64,000 nt of DNA from assembly GCA_016584305.1 (NCBI GenBank), contig JACEEZ010013506.1, forward strand, positions 188,716 to 252,715, written 5' to 3'. Source of the stretch: Chionoecetes opilio. Its lineage: Eukaryota > Arthropoda > Malacostraca > Decapoda > Majidae. The notes under the pieces are model-generated. The model did not search any database. It saw nothing but the letters and a program-made list of their open reading frames with translations, and was not told where the DNA came from. Positions 32,990-45,236 of the stretch are shown piece by piece; position 1 is the first letter of the stretch, and the number at the start of each line of letters is the position of its first letter. Position numbers and translations under genes: made by a program.

Positions 32990-33960
32990 CTCAAAGATAT
33001 TGTGATAAAACTAGAAATGGTGTGAGGAGGGTATAGAAAAAATGAAAAAACATTAAAATCGCCAGGACCAGATGAAGTGTATCCCAGGGTATTAAAGGAA
33101 TGAAAGGAGTGTGCTAGTGAGTCGTTTAGTGCACAATTTTCGGAATCGGTTGAGATAGGCGAGGTGCCATTATTGTGGAGGAAAGGAAATGTTGTTCCCA
33201 TATTTAAGAAGGGAGACAGAGGACTAAAGTCAAATATGACCCGTAAGTCTAACATCAGTGGTGTGGGTAAATTATTTGGGCACTATTATTCAAAAACATT
33301 AGAGAGCACTAGCTAAACATAGTTGATCAAGATACACAACCTGGATTCACCAATGATAGTCATTGTCTCACCAAATTTATTGCGTTTTTATAGGAAAGTT
33401 TATGAGACGGCAGATATGATAGGATTATGATTAATTATATCTGGACTTGAGTAAGGAATTTGCCAAAGTACCACACGAAGCGACTCTTAAAATAAGGTTA
33501 GGGCTCATGGTATAGATGGGAAGGTTCTATGGATCAGAGGCTTGGCTAAGTAATATGCAACAAAGGGCTTACAATTAATGGTTCCAAATCTGAATGGGGA
33601 CTGGGCAAGTGGAGTTCCCACACGGGCTGTTTTGGGTCCATTACTATTTTGGGATTTACATCAACGACTTGGATAGTGGATTAGCAGTGATATCAGCAAG
33701 TTTGCTGATGATACAAGTTAGGTAGGATTATTGGATCACAGTCTGATGTAAACATATTGCAGGGAGACTAGATAAACTTAACGAGTGGGCAGTCAGATGG
33801 CAGATGGAATTTAATATGAGAAATGTAGCATTATGAATGTTGGTAGAAAAAACCCTGGTAATAGATTACACCATAAGCAATGTATCGCTGAAAAGATCAG
33901 AAGGTTGAAAAAGATCTGAGTGATTGGGTGAGCCCGACCTCCGACTAGGAACAATGTATT
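32990..33960 (+). pseudogene. LINE reverse transcriptase remnant
   Basis: Spread over three frames: the SPGPD block, the FKKGD block, QPGFTNDSH near 33340, the GPLLF-IYINDLDSG block near 33640-33680, and FADDT at about 33702. No frame is longer than about 60 codons. Confidence 0.75.
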
Positions 33961-34619
33961 GAGGCCAGAAATAGAGTAATAGAGTATTAGGATCATTACC
34001 AGAAGGTAAAAGTAGAAGTAAGGAAGTTATTCTAAAGCTTTATCTGGCGCTAGTCAGGCCTCACCTAGATATGCAGTTCAGTTTTGGTCTCCATATTACA
34101 GGATGGCTCTAGTGTTGTTAGAAAAAAGTGCAGAGAAGGATGACCAAAATGATACAAGGGCATGCGTAGATTATTTATTAGACAGAGATTGAAGTTATTA
34201 AAATTACACTCCCTTCGAGAGACGCGAGTATTGGCCATCTGATAGACGTTTTTAAGGGGATAAAGGGGATTAATAAAGGAGAGGTAGGAAAAGTGTTCTT
34301 AAGGTTTTAACCAGGGCCTTCTAGTAGAACAAGACGTAACGGATTTTCCACGCTTGGAAAAAGCGTAGATTTAGAAAGGAATAGGGAAAAACTGGTTCAC
34401 AAATAGGGTGGGAATGAATGGAATGGCTCAGTAGAAGGTAGTTTAGTTAGTTGTTGAGTCATTGGGGAGCTTTAAAGGGGAGCTGGATAGGTTCATGGAT
34501 GGGGATGAAAGGTGGATGTAGGTAGTGTTAGGTGAAGGAACTACCACCGTGTAGGCTCGCGGCCTCTGTAGCTTCCTTATTTTCTTATGTTCTAAGTTCC
34601 TTAATTACCAGGCTGCACT

Positions 34620-37600
34620 AGAAGCTTTGCAACATTGCAGAAAATAAATAATACTAAGAGAAGAACACTTCTGGCAGTCACGCGCCGGCATCAGCCACCC
34701 CCCCGGCAGACGCCAAGACAGTCATAACCATCCCAAGAGCTCCCCCGGGGAGAGGGGCTGAAAACTTGGTGGGGAAGGAAGGGTGAGAGGCCAAAGGCCG
34801 GCATAGCTATGTCCGGGGACCCAAAAAAAGTAGGCTTTTCATAATTCAAAGCCGTCATTTAGGTCCGCTTATAGTTAGTGCACTAGTACCTGCACTTGGA
34901 GACGGGGGCAACGAAGCCCCCAACCTACGAGGGGGAGAAGGAAGGCAAATGACCAGAAAACAACAGGAAACGAAAAAGCATCACAAGAATCAGGCGGAGT
35001 CCGCGATGGGCAGGCACGGTTTGACAAACCACCCACACCAGACCAGCTGGGAAGGGGGGAGAGCCCAGGGCAACACAAGGGCGCGTCCACGACGGATCAG
35101 GCTAAGTGAGAGAGGAAAAACGAGCACGATGGCGAGCTCCACGGTCCCCATACCCGCGCAGCGGGCCACCCGACAAGGAGCAGACTGAGCCCAAGAAACG
35201 ACGAAGCGCCGGAATACAAAGGGTGGAAATGGATGCAGTCCCAAACCCTCCAAGCTGGCACCCAGAAAAACCGGGCGGAGGGACGGAGGACCTCCGCCCG
35301 TCCCTACCCAGGAACCACGGGCGGAGAGGAGAGGGAGACAGCAAACCGGTCCTGCGGATGGGAGTAGAGACAGGCCATCCGAAGCAACTGGCAGAGCCTT
35401 CAGTTGAGAGGCCCCAAACCCCGTCGCCAGAGCAACAAGGAAAAGGACCGACGGGAAGAGTGAGACCGGAGTGCCGGACCGAAACTGGTCGCCCAGGAGG
35501 TAACCGGGAATGACGTTCAACAGGGGTTTTAGGTTTAAAGGGGAACAGGAGGGAGGGGGGAATTCTGGAGGAATAACCCCCTCTTCAGTAGGTCACCGAA
35601 ACGGGCGGTCCAGGATGAATTCCCGGGGCGTATTGCCCAGCTAGCGCGCAAGGTGAGCGGGAGGAAATAAGCAGAGGACCACCAACCTGTTCGGGGCAGG
35701 AAGGAAGACGAAAACCAGGACCACTGACCCCGAAACGCGACGAAGATATGGACCGATGAGGAAAGACAAAAAGGCCGTCAGAGGGGAACCCGGGGACATG
35801 CCTAGCAGATGATGAGTACGTGATGGGCCGGCAAAATGTCCGCCGCAGATGCGGACGAGCAATCGACCTGAAGGAGGCACGGAGAAACACCAGGGACGGG
35901 GGAGCGGCAGGTGGAAGGAATTCTGGCAGAGAGCTCCTCCAGCAGAGCGAGGACCCCCAAAGGAACAGAGGAGGGCACCAAATACACAGAACGGAGAATA
36001 AGTCTGGGCGGCCAGAAGAGGAGCCACCAGGGGGACCCATGCCCCTGTCGGACGCAGTACGTAGCACACCTTCAGGGGAAGCAGGGGCAGGGAGGAGGAA
36101 AAACAGGTAAACAATGGGCACCACCTGTTCCAGTCATCCAAGAGGGCGACGGCCGCCCCCGCAGGGGCCCGGTCCACCCTCGGCAAAAAGGACAGCCGTG
36201 GGCAGAGCGCCTGTACGCTGCGAAAGGGCCATACTCCGGAAAGACCCACGGCGACAGAGTAGCGCTAAAGCGCTCCGGACGAAGCCACACTACCAACGGC
36301 ACCCGGAGGCGAGACGAGGGCGGCGGTTCCACTCGAACCCACACCCGGCAGGAACTGGCAGACAGGGTGAGGGGACGTGGGCCAGCTGGACAAAATCTGC
36401 ACCGAAACGGGCAAAGAAGGGACGGACCTGGAGTCCCCAGGGGAGCAAACAGAGGACGGCGACCATGGTGACACATTCCCGAAAGTAGAGAAAACCGTCC
36501 CTGGGGGAAGACCGGAAACGACCGGAGGAAGAGGAGAGGGACCAAGCACTCCCTGACACTTGATGTGGAGACTCCACTCCACCACTGATCACCGCCGGAA
36601 CTTCACCGGCCGACGGCGGATCGGGACGTCACGCCCGACAACCGAAGGCATCCGGGAAAAACCAACAAAGATCATGGGGAAGCGGAAGCAACCACCGGTT
36701 ACGCGAGTAAAAAACGCCCCCAACCAGCCACGTGCCCAGGAGCGAGAAGGCCTGATCATGGCGCGGGGATTCTCCGGGACAGGAGCGGTCACCATCCTGA
36801 CAAGGTGACGGCGCCGGATCCAACCTCGGGGAGTGACCGCTGCAGCGAAGGCGAGCAAGCCCAGACGGAACCCCCAGTGGCTCCACGACGGAGGTAGGGA
36901 CACCGAGGCTCAGCAGAGGCGGTAAAGAAGCTTGGCCGCCGTCACCTACGAGACGAGACTGGCCAAACGGGAGCCCCATTGCACACCCAGCCAGGAGAAG
37001 CGGTGGGCAAGAGAAAGGAAGGACCATCCCCTAAAGACCAGGAAACCCATCCCCGGCGCCGCCGCCACTGCCATGGCCCGGTCCAGCATGCGAGCAGTCC
37101 CCGGCCGGGACGAGGCGGTCACCAGCCAAACGGCCAGACACAGGAGGGAAATCAAGGAGGCGGTCGTCGAAGCGGCGGCAGTCTGAACCAGGGCCAAGGA
37201 AGACTTCTCGAGACCACCCCAGCGGCCCAGCCTCACAGCGGACAGGCCACCCGAAACCCAGAGAGGAGGCCCTGGAAGAGAGGATCGGAAAACCAGAGCG
37301 ACCCTTGGTGGCGGCCCTGGGGAAGACAGTACGCCCTGATCGAAAAGCCCGGGACTAGGAGCACTCGAACCAGGAAGACCCGCCGCGGTTATGCCGCCCA
37401 AGCTCCAGGAGGCCACCCTGCCGCTGGCGAACGTCCGGGGACTGCTCTTCCAGACAGGAGCCCCGGCGTTCCCTGCCGGGCCCCTACCCGCAACCCCCCG
37501 ACCGAGGAGGACTGGGGGCCTGAGGAGACACCAGCCCGACGGTGGGGGATGGGGGGGGGGACGAGGCGAGACACTGTAGCAGGAAAGGCTCCGAAAAGAC

Positions 37601-38700
37601 CCCCGAAGCGAAGGGGCCAATTCGGAGAACCTGGTGTCGAGGCATCACCGGCAGGCCAAGAAAGACCTCACGCCGAAGGGCCAAGCGGCCAGCGACGGCC
37701 CCAACGACGGCCGGGCAGACCGTCGGGAGGAGGGAGGCACCAAACGCGTCACACGCGGTAGCCAGCCCCCGACAGACAACAGATAGCGAGGCCAGGGCTG
37801 GGACTGGCCACCAAGAGAAAGCCACCTGGCCTCCCGTGCACCCTCCTGGCGAATGTCGGGCAGTCAATTGACGCCGGCACCGGCGCTCAAGCAAACAAGA
37901 CGGAGGAAGCACCCCCGGAGGGACGAGAGAAGACGCAAGTGGAAGGCTCCACAGTGAAAAGGGAGGAGGAAGCCTCCGGCGGACAGGAAGCAGGGAGGTG
38001 GAAGACGTCGAACCGCCACCTCTCCGGCATGGGGAAGGCCACAACCCCATCCCAGTTCGAGCACTCCCAGCAGACATCGTCGAAGTCCGCAGTCGCAGAA
38101 GCAGTCCCCGGCGAGAGGGACGCGGAAGAGGGTGACCTGTGACTCAGTCGAGGCGAAGAAAAGGTCCTGGTTAGTAAATGTAACTCCATTCCCACCAGTA
38201 AGGTGTTCACAGAGTCCACCCACCACTCCAGAGGAACGGGAGGGGAGGATGGGGAAGGCCCCGGGGACGCCCGCCGAACCGGAGCAGCAACGTCCCTACC
38301 CTGGAAGGCCACGGCCCGCAAACCGCGGTGAGGGGAAGGGGCAGAAGATACCACCATATCCCCCTCCATCATCAGCACGACCGACGGCGACCGAAATGAA
38401 GCAGAGACAGCAGGCCGGGAAGCGTGAGACGAGGAGCGGTGGGACGATCAGCCGAGGCCCAGACGGGAACCCAGAGTTCCGTCTGGCCAGGACAGACGGA
38501 AGTGGAGGCGGGTGCGAGACTCCAAGGCCCGCGACCACCAATCCTGAAGGACAGCAAAGGCCCCGCCGGTAAGGCAGGGCACTCTGCTCTCCGGAAAAAC
38601 GACCGTCAGCCAGCTACGGCCGACCGGACACCCTTCAGGACGGTAGAGGGCTGACCGGAGGGACAGGGCATGTGAGGAGCAGAGCTTGGGGCACCGGGAC
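34620..38700. other. GC-rich block with no recognised gene
   Basis: About 4 kb of GC-rich, purine-skewed DNA. Long open frames exist on both strands (for example 36979-37761 plus and 36946-37620 minus) but overlap antisense, are biased to Gly/Pro/Arg/Ser and carry no domain I recognise. I regard them as compositional. It grades into the tandem repeat at 38700-39946 and may be an older, diverged part of the same repeat. Confidence 0.5.
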
Positions 38701-39946
38701 GTGAAGGATGCCGAGCAGACCTGGGCCTCGCAGATAAACCTCCGAAAAAGGAGGCAAAAATGGGAGAAGGGAGGGACGAACCGCAGAACGAAACGCCCCC
38801 AACCCACAAGCAGAGAAGGACCCCATCCGGACGGTGCGAGCCACGAATCGCCGAACACCCTGCCCCGCCCCCAGCCGCGAACGGAGAGGGGAAATGGGAG
38901 GGGGGGGGGGAGAGGACGGAGCCCCAGGCGCCAAGAAACACCACGGTCCCTCGTCCCGTCCTGAAAAGGAAGGCAAAGAGGGCAGGAAATGGAGTCAGGT
39001 AGCAAAGCCACGAACGACAAAGCACCGGGCGTTTCCACCAACACCGACCCACTCCCCCTCCCGGAGGGGGGGGTGGAGTGACAGGAGAAGGGGCCTGACC
39101 ATGACTATAACTTCGCACTCAAGCCCGACGCGGCAAGCCACGAACCGCCGCACGCCCCGCCCCGTCCCCCGGAGAGGGGTAGGGGTGGGGGGGGGGGCGT
39201 AGTACCAGGCGTCAAGAATCACCACGTTCCCTCGTCCCCTCCTCGAAAAGGAAGGCAAAGAGGGCAAGGAATGGAAGAGTTGCGTAGCAACGCCACGAAA
39301 GACAAAGCTCCAAGCGACGCCTCAACCACCGACCCAATGCCCCTCCCGGATGGGGGTGGGGTGTGGTAGAGTGGCGGGAGGAGGAGCCAGGCCAAAACTG
39401 CATCGTAGCACACCTGCCCCGACGAGGCAAGCCAAGAACTGCCGCACGCCCCGCCCCGTCCCACGGAGAGGAGAAGGGACGGGGGGCGGTGCGAATCCCC
39501 AGGCACCAAGAATCACCACGCTCCCGTTCTCCTCCCTGGCAAGGAAGGCAAAGAGGGCAGGGAATGGTAGGAGTCGAGTGGCCAAAGCCATGAAGCGACA
39601 GCACTCCGGGCGCCGCCCCTCACCAACACTGACTCACACCCCCACCCGAAGGGGGGGGGGGGCTGGGCATAGTGGCGAGATAGGGGGGGGCAGCGGCGGG
39701 AATCCTCAGGCCCATGAATCACCACGCTTCCTATCTCCTTCCTGGCAAGGAAGGCAAAGAGGGCAGGGAATGGAGGAGTCGAGTGGCCAAAGCCACGAAG
39801 CGACATCACTCCGGGCGCCACCCTCCACCAACACAGACCCACACCCCCTCGAAGGGGGGCTTAGCAGAGTGGCGAGACAGGGGGGAGCAGCGGCGGGAAT
39901 CCTCAGGCCCATGAATCACCACGCTCCCTCTCCCCTTCCTGGCAAG
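38700..39946. repeat. Long-unit tandem repeat (about 200-290 bp units)
   Basis: A marker AAGGAAGGCAAAGAGGGCA recurs at about 38967, 39249, 39543 and 39749, and again at 46048 beyond the inserted element. Each unit also has GACCCACACCC, a G run, CAAGAATCACCACG/CATGAATCACCACG, and AGCCACGAAGCGACA/AGCCATGAAGCGACA. Minus-strand frames through it are repeat artefacts. Confidence 0.85.
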
Positions 39947-40371
39947 TGTAACGCGAGAAATTACATTAATAGGGGAAGAGATGAAATAACACATAAGTAT
40001 CAATAAGCTAACGAGGAATTTTCCTCCACGCCTCATTCCTGAATCACTGGTTAGGCTTATATTTTAAGCCAGTAGTAATTAGACACGTAGCGAAACGAGG
40101 TGAGAACGGGGATTCTAGGTTAGGATAATTTTAGAAGCAGCTCGACGTTCATTGAGTTAAGTCGCCTGTGGGGAGGTGATATTCTCGCCCTTGGTAAAGG
40201 TATGTTATGAAATGTTTGTTAACTAGAGATGTAGACATGACTTACTGGTGATTCCTTTTGTTGACCAGGACTAATAAAGTGTATTACTTAGGGTCTCAAG
40301 GTAGGATGCTGTTGGCGGACCAGGGGGCCAAGCGCTCACAAATTAGCAGAGGGGGCAACTACAACATGTCA

Positions 40372-40504
40372 CAGTAGACCTGTTCAGAAAACAATCTTTT
40401 CCTATTTTTATACCTCCCTGCAAGGTTTCCCATGCTTTTTGACCTGGAAAAGCCGAAAATCACAACCATTTTGAGCTAAAATGTCAGGAACTTTTGCCTC
40501 ATTG
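40372..40504. repeat. Left terminal inverted repeat
   Basis: Pairs with 45237-45369, differing at roughly one base in ten. Pairing stops after GCCTCAT. Confidence 0.88.
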
Positions 40505-40849
40505 GACCTCAAGATATTAAGCCCGCGACAGTAGAAAAGCGCCTAATTTTGCCTTCCGCCAGACATTTTTTCACCTGAGACTTTTGTTACAATTGGGATA
40601 GAACAACAAATTGGGTATCAAATTGAAGCATTTTTAATATTATTTCTGAAAAAACAATCCAAGTAAACATTCAAGAAAAAAAGACACATCATATCCAGAA
40701 AAAAAGCAAAATTTTCTGAAAATTTCATATAAATTTCATAAATATTACAATCTTGACATCAAAAAATGTGTGACAAAGACTCTAAAAACTATTTTCAGGT
40801 GGCAGAAAACTCTATTGTCTATGTCAGAAGGACACTTCACAGTCATTTT

Positions 40850-41336
40850 TTCAGAGATTGCTTCTTGAAGCTATCAAATCGCTCACGGTTGTATTCCACA
40901 GTTTGAAGAAGGTACTGTTTTTGCTGAGAATCTGTGGTAATGATGTTTGCGAAATCAGTCATCATCTGACTCCCCGCTCAGCAATGTCATTCACTACTTT
41001 TACATTGCTGACATATTCCAGGGCCTTGCTGTAGTCATCACTCCTTGGCCATGTCGCCACAGGTTGCAGAAGCCAGTCATACTCAATGCCAAGGGTGTCA
41101 AGAAGAAGATGACTCTCTGGACCAACTAGATCAGCCAGAGTCGTCTTGGCTGTAACCTGAGGGAACATAGGTTTCCCTCGTCTGAAGCTATCTGGCTTCT
41201 CAGTGGCGTGCAGCTTGGCAGCAATGTCCTGCTTCTCTTTGTCACTGAGTCTGCTACCGAAGAGAGCGAACGGCACAACCTCCTGTGTCAGGTACCACTT
41301 GTGGTTTTCAAGTTTTTTGTAGCACTGCCTGAGCAA
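40850..41336 (-). CDS. Transposase C-terminus (frames c and d, two 1-nt shifts)
   Basis: After the A-run shift the protein goes on KLENHKWYLTQEVVPFALFG, then TLADLVGPESHLLLDTLGIE and VKVVNDIAERGV. The E in AERGV is a candidate third catalytic residue. At about 40970 another 1-nt shift is needed, after which it reads TDFANIITTDSQQKQYLLQT and closes NRERFDSFKKQSLKK with a stop at about 40850. Both shifts are single-base; otherwise the protein is complete. Confidence 0.7.
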
Positions 41337-42195
41337 TCTCTGGATCTGTTCTCTTGAACTTCATCATGTCCTTCATGAACTGCAGATCATTTGCAGGAGC
41401 ATCTGCAGCAAGTATAGATGACATCCACATGGGTGTATAGAACAGTCCTAGGAAGAGGTTGAGGCGTTCCAGCTTCACAACAGTTTCTTCATCGTACTCC
41501 AGCTGCTCAGCAAACATGAACATCTTCATAGAATACAGGTTTCTGGCCATCCACCTGGCCTGATGAATGGCTCCAGGACGACTCCAGTGGATTCCGCGGG
41601 GAGGCGTGTCTCCAAGGACGATCAGTGTAAGCTCAGCCATCTCACGGTAGTCAGCTCTAGGAGGCTTCTCCGACCTCAGGATTTCCTGTAGTATTTCCTT
41701 GCACTCTTTCTTCTTTTTATTCAACCATTTTTGTCTGATGCACAGGGTTGTAGGGTTGTCTGTGGTAAGATCTGTCCAAACGTCCTTGAAGTGCTTGAAC
41801 CAAGGATTCTCTGGGCTCTTGACCTTGCCAAACAGATTCTCCCATACAGCACCAACCAGCACTTCTAGAATGTGGTGTCTGCAGGCCAGGTAGAACACCT
41901 TCCTGTCAAGCTGTTGCTCCAGAAGCTTGGCAGCTCCCCGATGTACTCCACTGTTGCTGGCCGTTGTGTCAAACACAAGGGCAGTGGTCACTCCAGTAAG
42001 CCCCCATGCCTCCAGCAAATCCATGGATGCCTCTGCCTGAGCCGTTCCTGTTGAGCTGTCTATCACTGGTACTCCCAGTAGCTTGCCTTCATGATATGCA
42101 GGTGGTCCTGAGACAAGCACAGCCAGAGTCTCTAACGTGGTCCCAGGATTGTAATGCCCATTATTCGGGAGAGATAGTATGAGAATTATTATCAT
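41308..42195 (-). CDS. Transposase catalytic core (exon b)
   Basis: Open for 295 codons; the homologous part begins near codon 21 with LETLAVLVSG. Key blocks: GKLLGVPVIDSSTGTAQAEA, VFDTTASNSGVHRGA (second acidic residue, about codon 76, 41968-41970), and LACRHHILE about 30 residues later. C-R-H-H fits the C(2)H signature seen in several cut-and-paste transposase superfamilies (hAT, CMC, P, Kolobok and others). A helical region with a Trp-rich block (WARNLYSM-type) follows. The reading frame is lost at a run of six A at about 41308-41313; removing one A lets it continue into the frame of exon c. So this is a decayed copy or a consensus error. Confidence 0.8.
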   Translation of the reverse strand: MIIILILSLPNNGHYNPGTTLETLAVLVSGPPAYHEGKLLGVPVIDSSTGTAQAEASMDLLEAWGLTGVTTALVFDTTASNSGVHRGAAKLLEQQLDRKVFYLACRHHILEVLVGAVWENLFGKVKSPENPWFKHFKDVWTDLTTDNPTTLCIRQKWLNKKKKECKEILQEILRSEKPPRADYREMAELTLIVLGDTPPRGIHWSRPGAIHQARWMARNLYSMKMFMFAEQLEYDEETVVKLERLNLFLGLFYTPMWMSSILAADAPANDLQFMKDMMKFKRTDPEIAQAVLQKT

Positions 42196-43731
42196 AGAAT
42201 TCCCGAGCTATGTCTTGTAAGTAGTTCATTTTTCTCTTTGTTTCACGGGTGACTCATCGTCCTTCCTTCTAAACCACCATTTTGTTTATCTTCTTTCCTT
42301 CTTCCGCCATTTTCTTTCTTCCTTCTTTCCATTCCTCCCCCCCCCCGACATCCCGTATGCGAGGCAAGATCCGTGTGATAATTATTCTGCGATCAATGAT
42401 AACTAATGATTTCAGATCTTTTCATCTTTCCCCAGCTATCTGGTCAGACCAAGTAACACTCCCAGATTCTTAATGTCTTTCAAAATAATCCCTATCGTTA
42501 TCGGTTATGGTCATACATGGACGTGTTAGTAAAGATACGCGCTAAAATGAAAGCCTACCAAATTTCCATGCTCCATATTTCATACCCTTCCACTCCTGAA
42601 AACGCGTTCGGACATTTGACGTGACAACAAATCACACCCTTCTCGGGTATTAGATTAAGCATATTAAATTCTTCTATATCAAAGTAACAGGTCTGTATTA
42701 TAGGCTGCTTTTTCTTAGGTACGCGAGTTTTCATTATTTAAATAGTTATTTCGGGATTATAAGCTCTTCATTTGATGTCACGGCGAGACCATTCAAACAA
42801 CTTCCCTTTTCTGCCTCGGGCGGTGTAACGCCGCAAGACGGCAGTCTCAACCCATCTTTCACCTAGGTAAGTCGCTGGCCTGCGCTCCTGTTCCCCCCCC
42901 CCTTTTTTTCCTTGTTATCTATATTTTCAAATATGGGAAACAAATGTTTAGTTTACGCTAATGTAAAGGAGGTCTACCCATCCTTATAAGTATTATTAAT
43001 GCGAGTCTCAACCCATCTTTCACCTAGGCTCGTTCGTGTCCTCTTCAAAGCCACATGGTCTTATGAATACACACACAACTTATTACCCTCACATTTTCTC
43101 TACTATATATCTATCTTCCATGTGTAATTATAAATATTAAGCGGTATGTTACCTAAGTGTAGGATAATTCACTAAATAGGATCCAGTGGGGAGAGTTATG
43201 CTCATAAGAGCTTTCTTTCATCACATAGGAAGAGTTTCCTGTATCAGGGTGTAAAGTTTTTTTTCTTACATCCGATTAGAGTTTTCCGGTGTTGTATTAA
43301 CCCTTATATGTTGGATATGATCTCAAGCAAGAGACATACTATGTCACTATGAATAAATAGGATGATGTTTGCAAATACAGTTCTTGTGTTTATTATAAAA
43401 CCCAGGTGATTATTCTGTGTTAGGACAGTAATTCCCCACACTTCCAAAAGAGTCAGCCTCATTCGGTATAATTCCACGTACCAATCACGACTACCAAGAT
43501 CAATCTAATATTAATATTAATCAAACGTGCCCAGGGAGTAATCCAGTGAACTACTCGCCGGGGCTGGTGGCAGCACTTCTCCTTAACCTAAACCCTTATC
43601 CTTTCCCCTTAAATACATCCCCCATTTCAGTACTCTCCGCAGTGAGACGTGGTCACACTATAATCATATAGTGAAGTCATAAGACTAAGTTAAATCCTCC
43701 ATTCAAGTTGTAATCTTTTATCAAATCATAA
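42196..43731 (-). other. Intron or insertion within the transposase gene
   Basis: About 1.5 kb without coding signal between the two core exons. It contains a direct 23-bp repeat beginning GTCTCAACCCATCTTTCACC (42845 and 43014), a T/C-rich stretch (42225-42345) and C runs. Sequences near its two borders (TATTTCGGGG side and TATTCGGGAG side, reversed) look weakly inverted, so a nested insertion rather than a native intron is possible. Confidence 0.5.
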
Positions 43732-44961
43732 TCAAGTAATATCATTCAAGTAACGTTGACCAGTTTTAAATACCCCATACCAGTTACCCCGAAATACTAG
43801 CAACACAGGATCACTTCCCAGGACATCTCTCAGCATCTTGCCATCCCAGTGGAGAGCAGCATACTTGGGAGGGTCCTCGCTAAATGCTGCCATGTACTCC
43901 TGGCTGATGTGGTACCTTGTCAGCATCCTGTTCCGTCTCGTTGTTGAGGTTGAGATGACAAACTTGTCCAGGTCAGCTCCACCAGCCTTCAATGTAGCAG
44001 AGACTAAGGCTGTCACTTGATTGTCAGACAATCCCAGACGATCAGCGGTACTGCAGATGTCAACACACTCCATGACCCTCCTGGGAAATGTGAGAGTCAC
44101 AGTGTCTTGGTGATGTGAACATCCAGGACGAGGTTGTTGGTAATCCATGTCCTCTGCATTCCCTTCACTGTCGGTTGGGTCAGCCCAGGTAGACACATCA
44201 GCAGCAGTCCTTCGCTGTGTGGCAGCTGAAAAATTGTAGAAATTTTGTGACAAATTCATATCTTGTTCCTCTCTCTGCTGCAGTCTTGCAGCCCTCTCTG
44301 CTTGCTGCTGGGACCGTGACTCAAATATCTTGTCATGACCAGACATGTGGGCCTTTCTCTCTGTCTTCTGATCCTGGTAGAACCTGATGTCCTTGTCCTT
44401 CTTTTCCCTTGATAGCAGTCGGTTTCTCTCTATTTCCTGGATGGCATCTGAAGCTCCTATGTCGAACAGGCTATCTAATTCCAGGACAAAGGCACTCCTT
44501 TTCCCTCCAGGGTCACCTGTTCTACCTTTATTCCTTGCTAGATCTCTGTGCTTTTTGTGAAGTGTCATGAAATGCTGCGCTGCATTGTACTTGGTCATGG
44601 TCTTGATCCTAGCCATCTGCCAGAATGGGATGATAGCCTCCACTGTTTCATTGGCGAGGTCTTGATGCTTAGGATTCCCTGTATTTTCTGGCAAACTCTG
44701 GAGATGGAGGAAGTACTGGAAGGCCTGTCTGTTGGTGGGTAACTGGGAGCCACTGATGCTGGATGATGGGTAGCCGACCAGGAGGGTTTCTGTAGCAGAT
44801 CTAGTAGCAGGTCGGCGTGACGCTTGTCTCTGGACTGCAGGTGGAGGTTCTGAGATGTCAACTTTGCGTCCTCGGAGCTCCTTGCTTACTGCCATAGTGA
44901 AGTTATCTTGTGAAGTATCTCTGGATATGTTAGCAGGTTTCAACAGATCTGCAACAAACAT
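43732..44961 (-). CDS. Transposase N-terminal part (exon a)
   Basis: Open for 409 codons. The first ATG (44961) is immediately followed by TTTGTTGCAG, a good splice acceptor, so translation may really begin in an upstream exon and enter here at 44948. The first 200 residues are charged and low complexity, with KKDKDIRFYQDQKTERKAHM and a glutamine/arginine-rich, likely coiled-coil stretch near residues 205-240. Towards the end it reads KYAALHWDGKMLRDVLG, a strand with an acidic residue (D codon 43843-43845) expected of the first catalytic position of an RNase-H-like fold. The last 25-30 codons probably read into an intron: a GTAACT lies near 43785. I do not recognise the family by name. Confidence 0.75.
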   Translation of the reverse strand: MFVADLLKPANISRDTSQDNFTMAVSKELRGRKVDISEPPPAVQRQASRRPATRSATETLLVGYPSSSISGSQLPTNRQAFQYFLHLQSLPENTGNPKHQDLANETVEAIIPFWQMARIKTMTKYNAAQHFMTLHKKHRDLARNKGRTGDPGGKRSAFVLELDSLFDIGASDAIQEIERNRLLSREKKDKDIRFYQDQKTERKAHMSGHDKIFESRSQQQAERAARLQQREEQDMNLSQNFYNFSAATQRRTAADVSTWADPTDSEGNAEDMDYQQPRPGCSHHQDTVTLTFPRRVMECVDICSTADRLGLSDNQVTALVSATLKAGGADLDKFVISTSTTRRNRMLTRYHISQEYMAAFSEDPPKYAALHWDGKMLRDVLGSDPVLLVFRGNWYGVFKTGQRYLNDIT

Positions 44962-45236
44962 AACAGACCATTAGATGTCATGCTAAAACCATTGTGAATT
45001 TGTGACTAGAGGGAAATAAATTATATTTAGTTTCATTTTTTTGAAAATTTGTCTGTAAATATCACATGTAATATTTCCATAAATGTTTCTATGCATTTTG
45101 ATGTTTTAGTCAGCATCTAATTACTTGCTTTAACCTGCTTATGCCCATTTATTGGTGAAAAAATAGGCGAAAACAAACATCAAAATGCTCCGAAACTGGC
45201 GTTTCAGAAAACGTATATAGAATAGAACTTCATGCT

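Larger units (their letters stand above)
31190..34600 (+). mobile_element. Decayed CR1-like non-LTR retrotransposon (LINE)
   Basis: Endonuclease remnant at 31700-32095, including PTRGDNILDLFTD, the usual end of an APE-type endonuclease. Reverse-transcriptase remnants follow: SPGPDEVYPRVLKE near 33060-33100, PLLWRKGNVVPIFKKGD at 33170-33215, INDLDSGLA near 33660, and the catalytic FADDT near 33700. The 3' end is TTTTCTTATGTTCT. Stops and frameshifts run throughout. The 5' segment (31230-31440) recurs at 53060-53600 and 56700-57400. Clade assignment to CR1 is by these motifs only. Confidence 0.85.

Noticed and set aside
34990..39604. Many overlapping Gly/Pro/Arg-rich frames, possible novel proteins
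   Set aside because: Antisense overlap, compositional bias and internal tandem repetition; no domain recognised.
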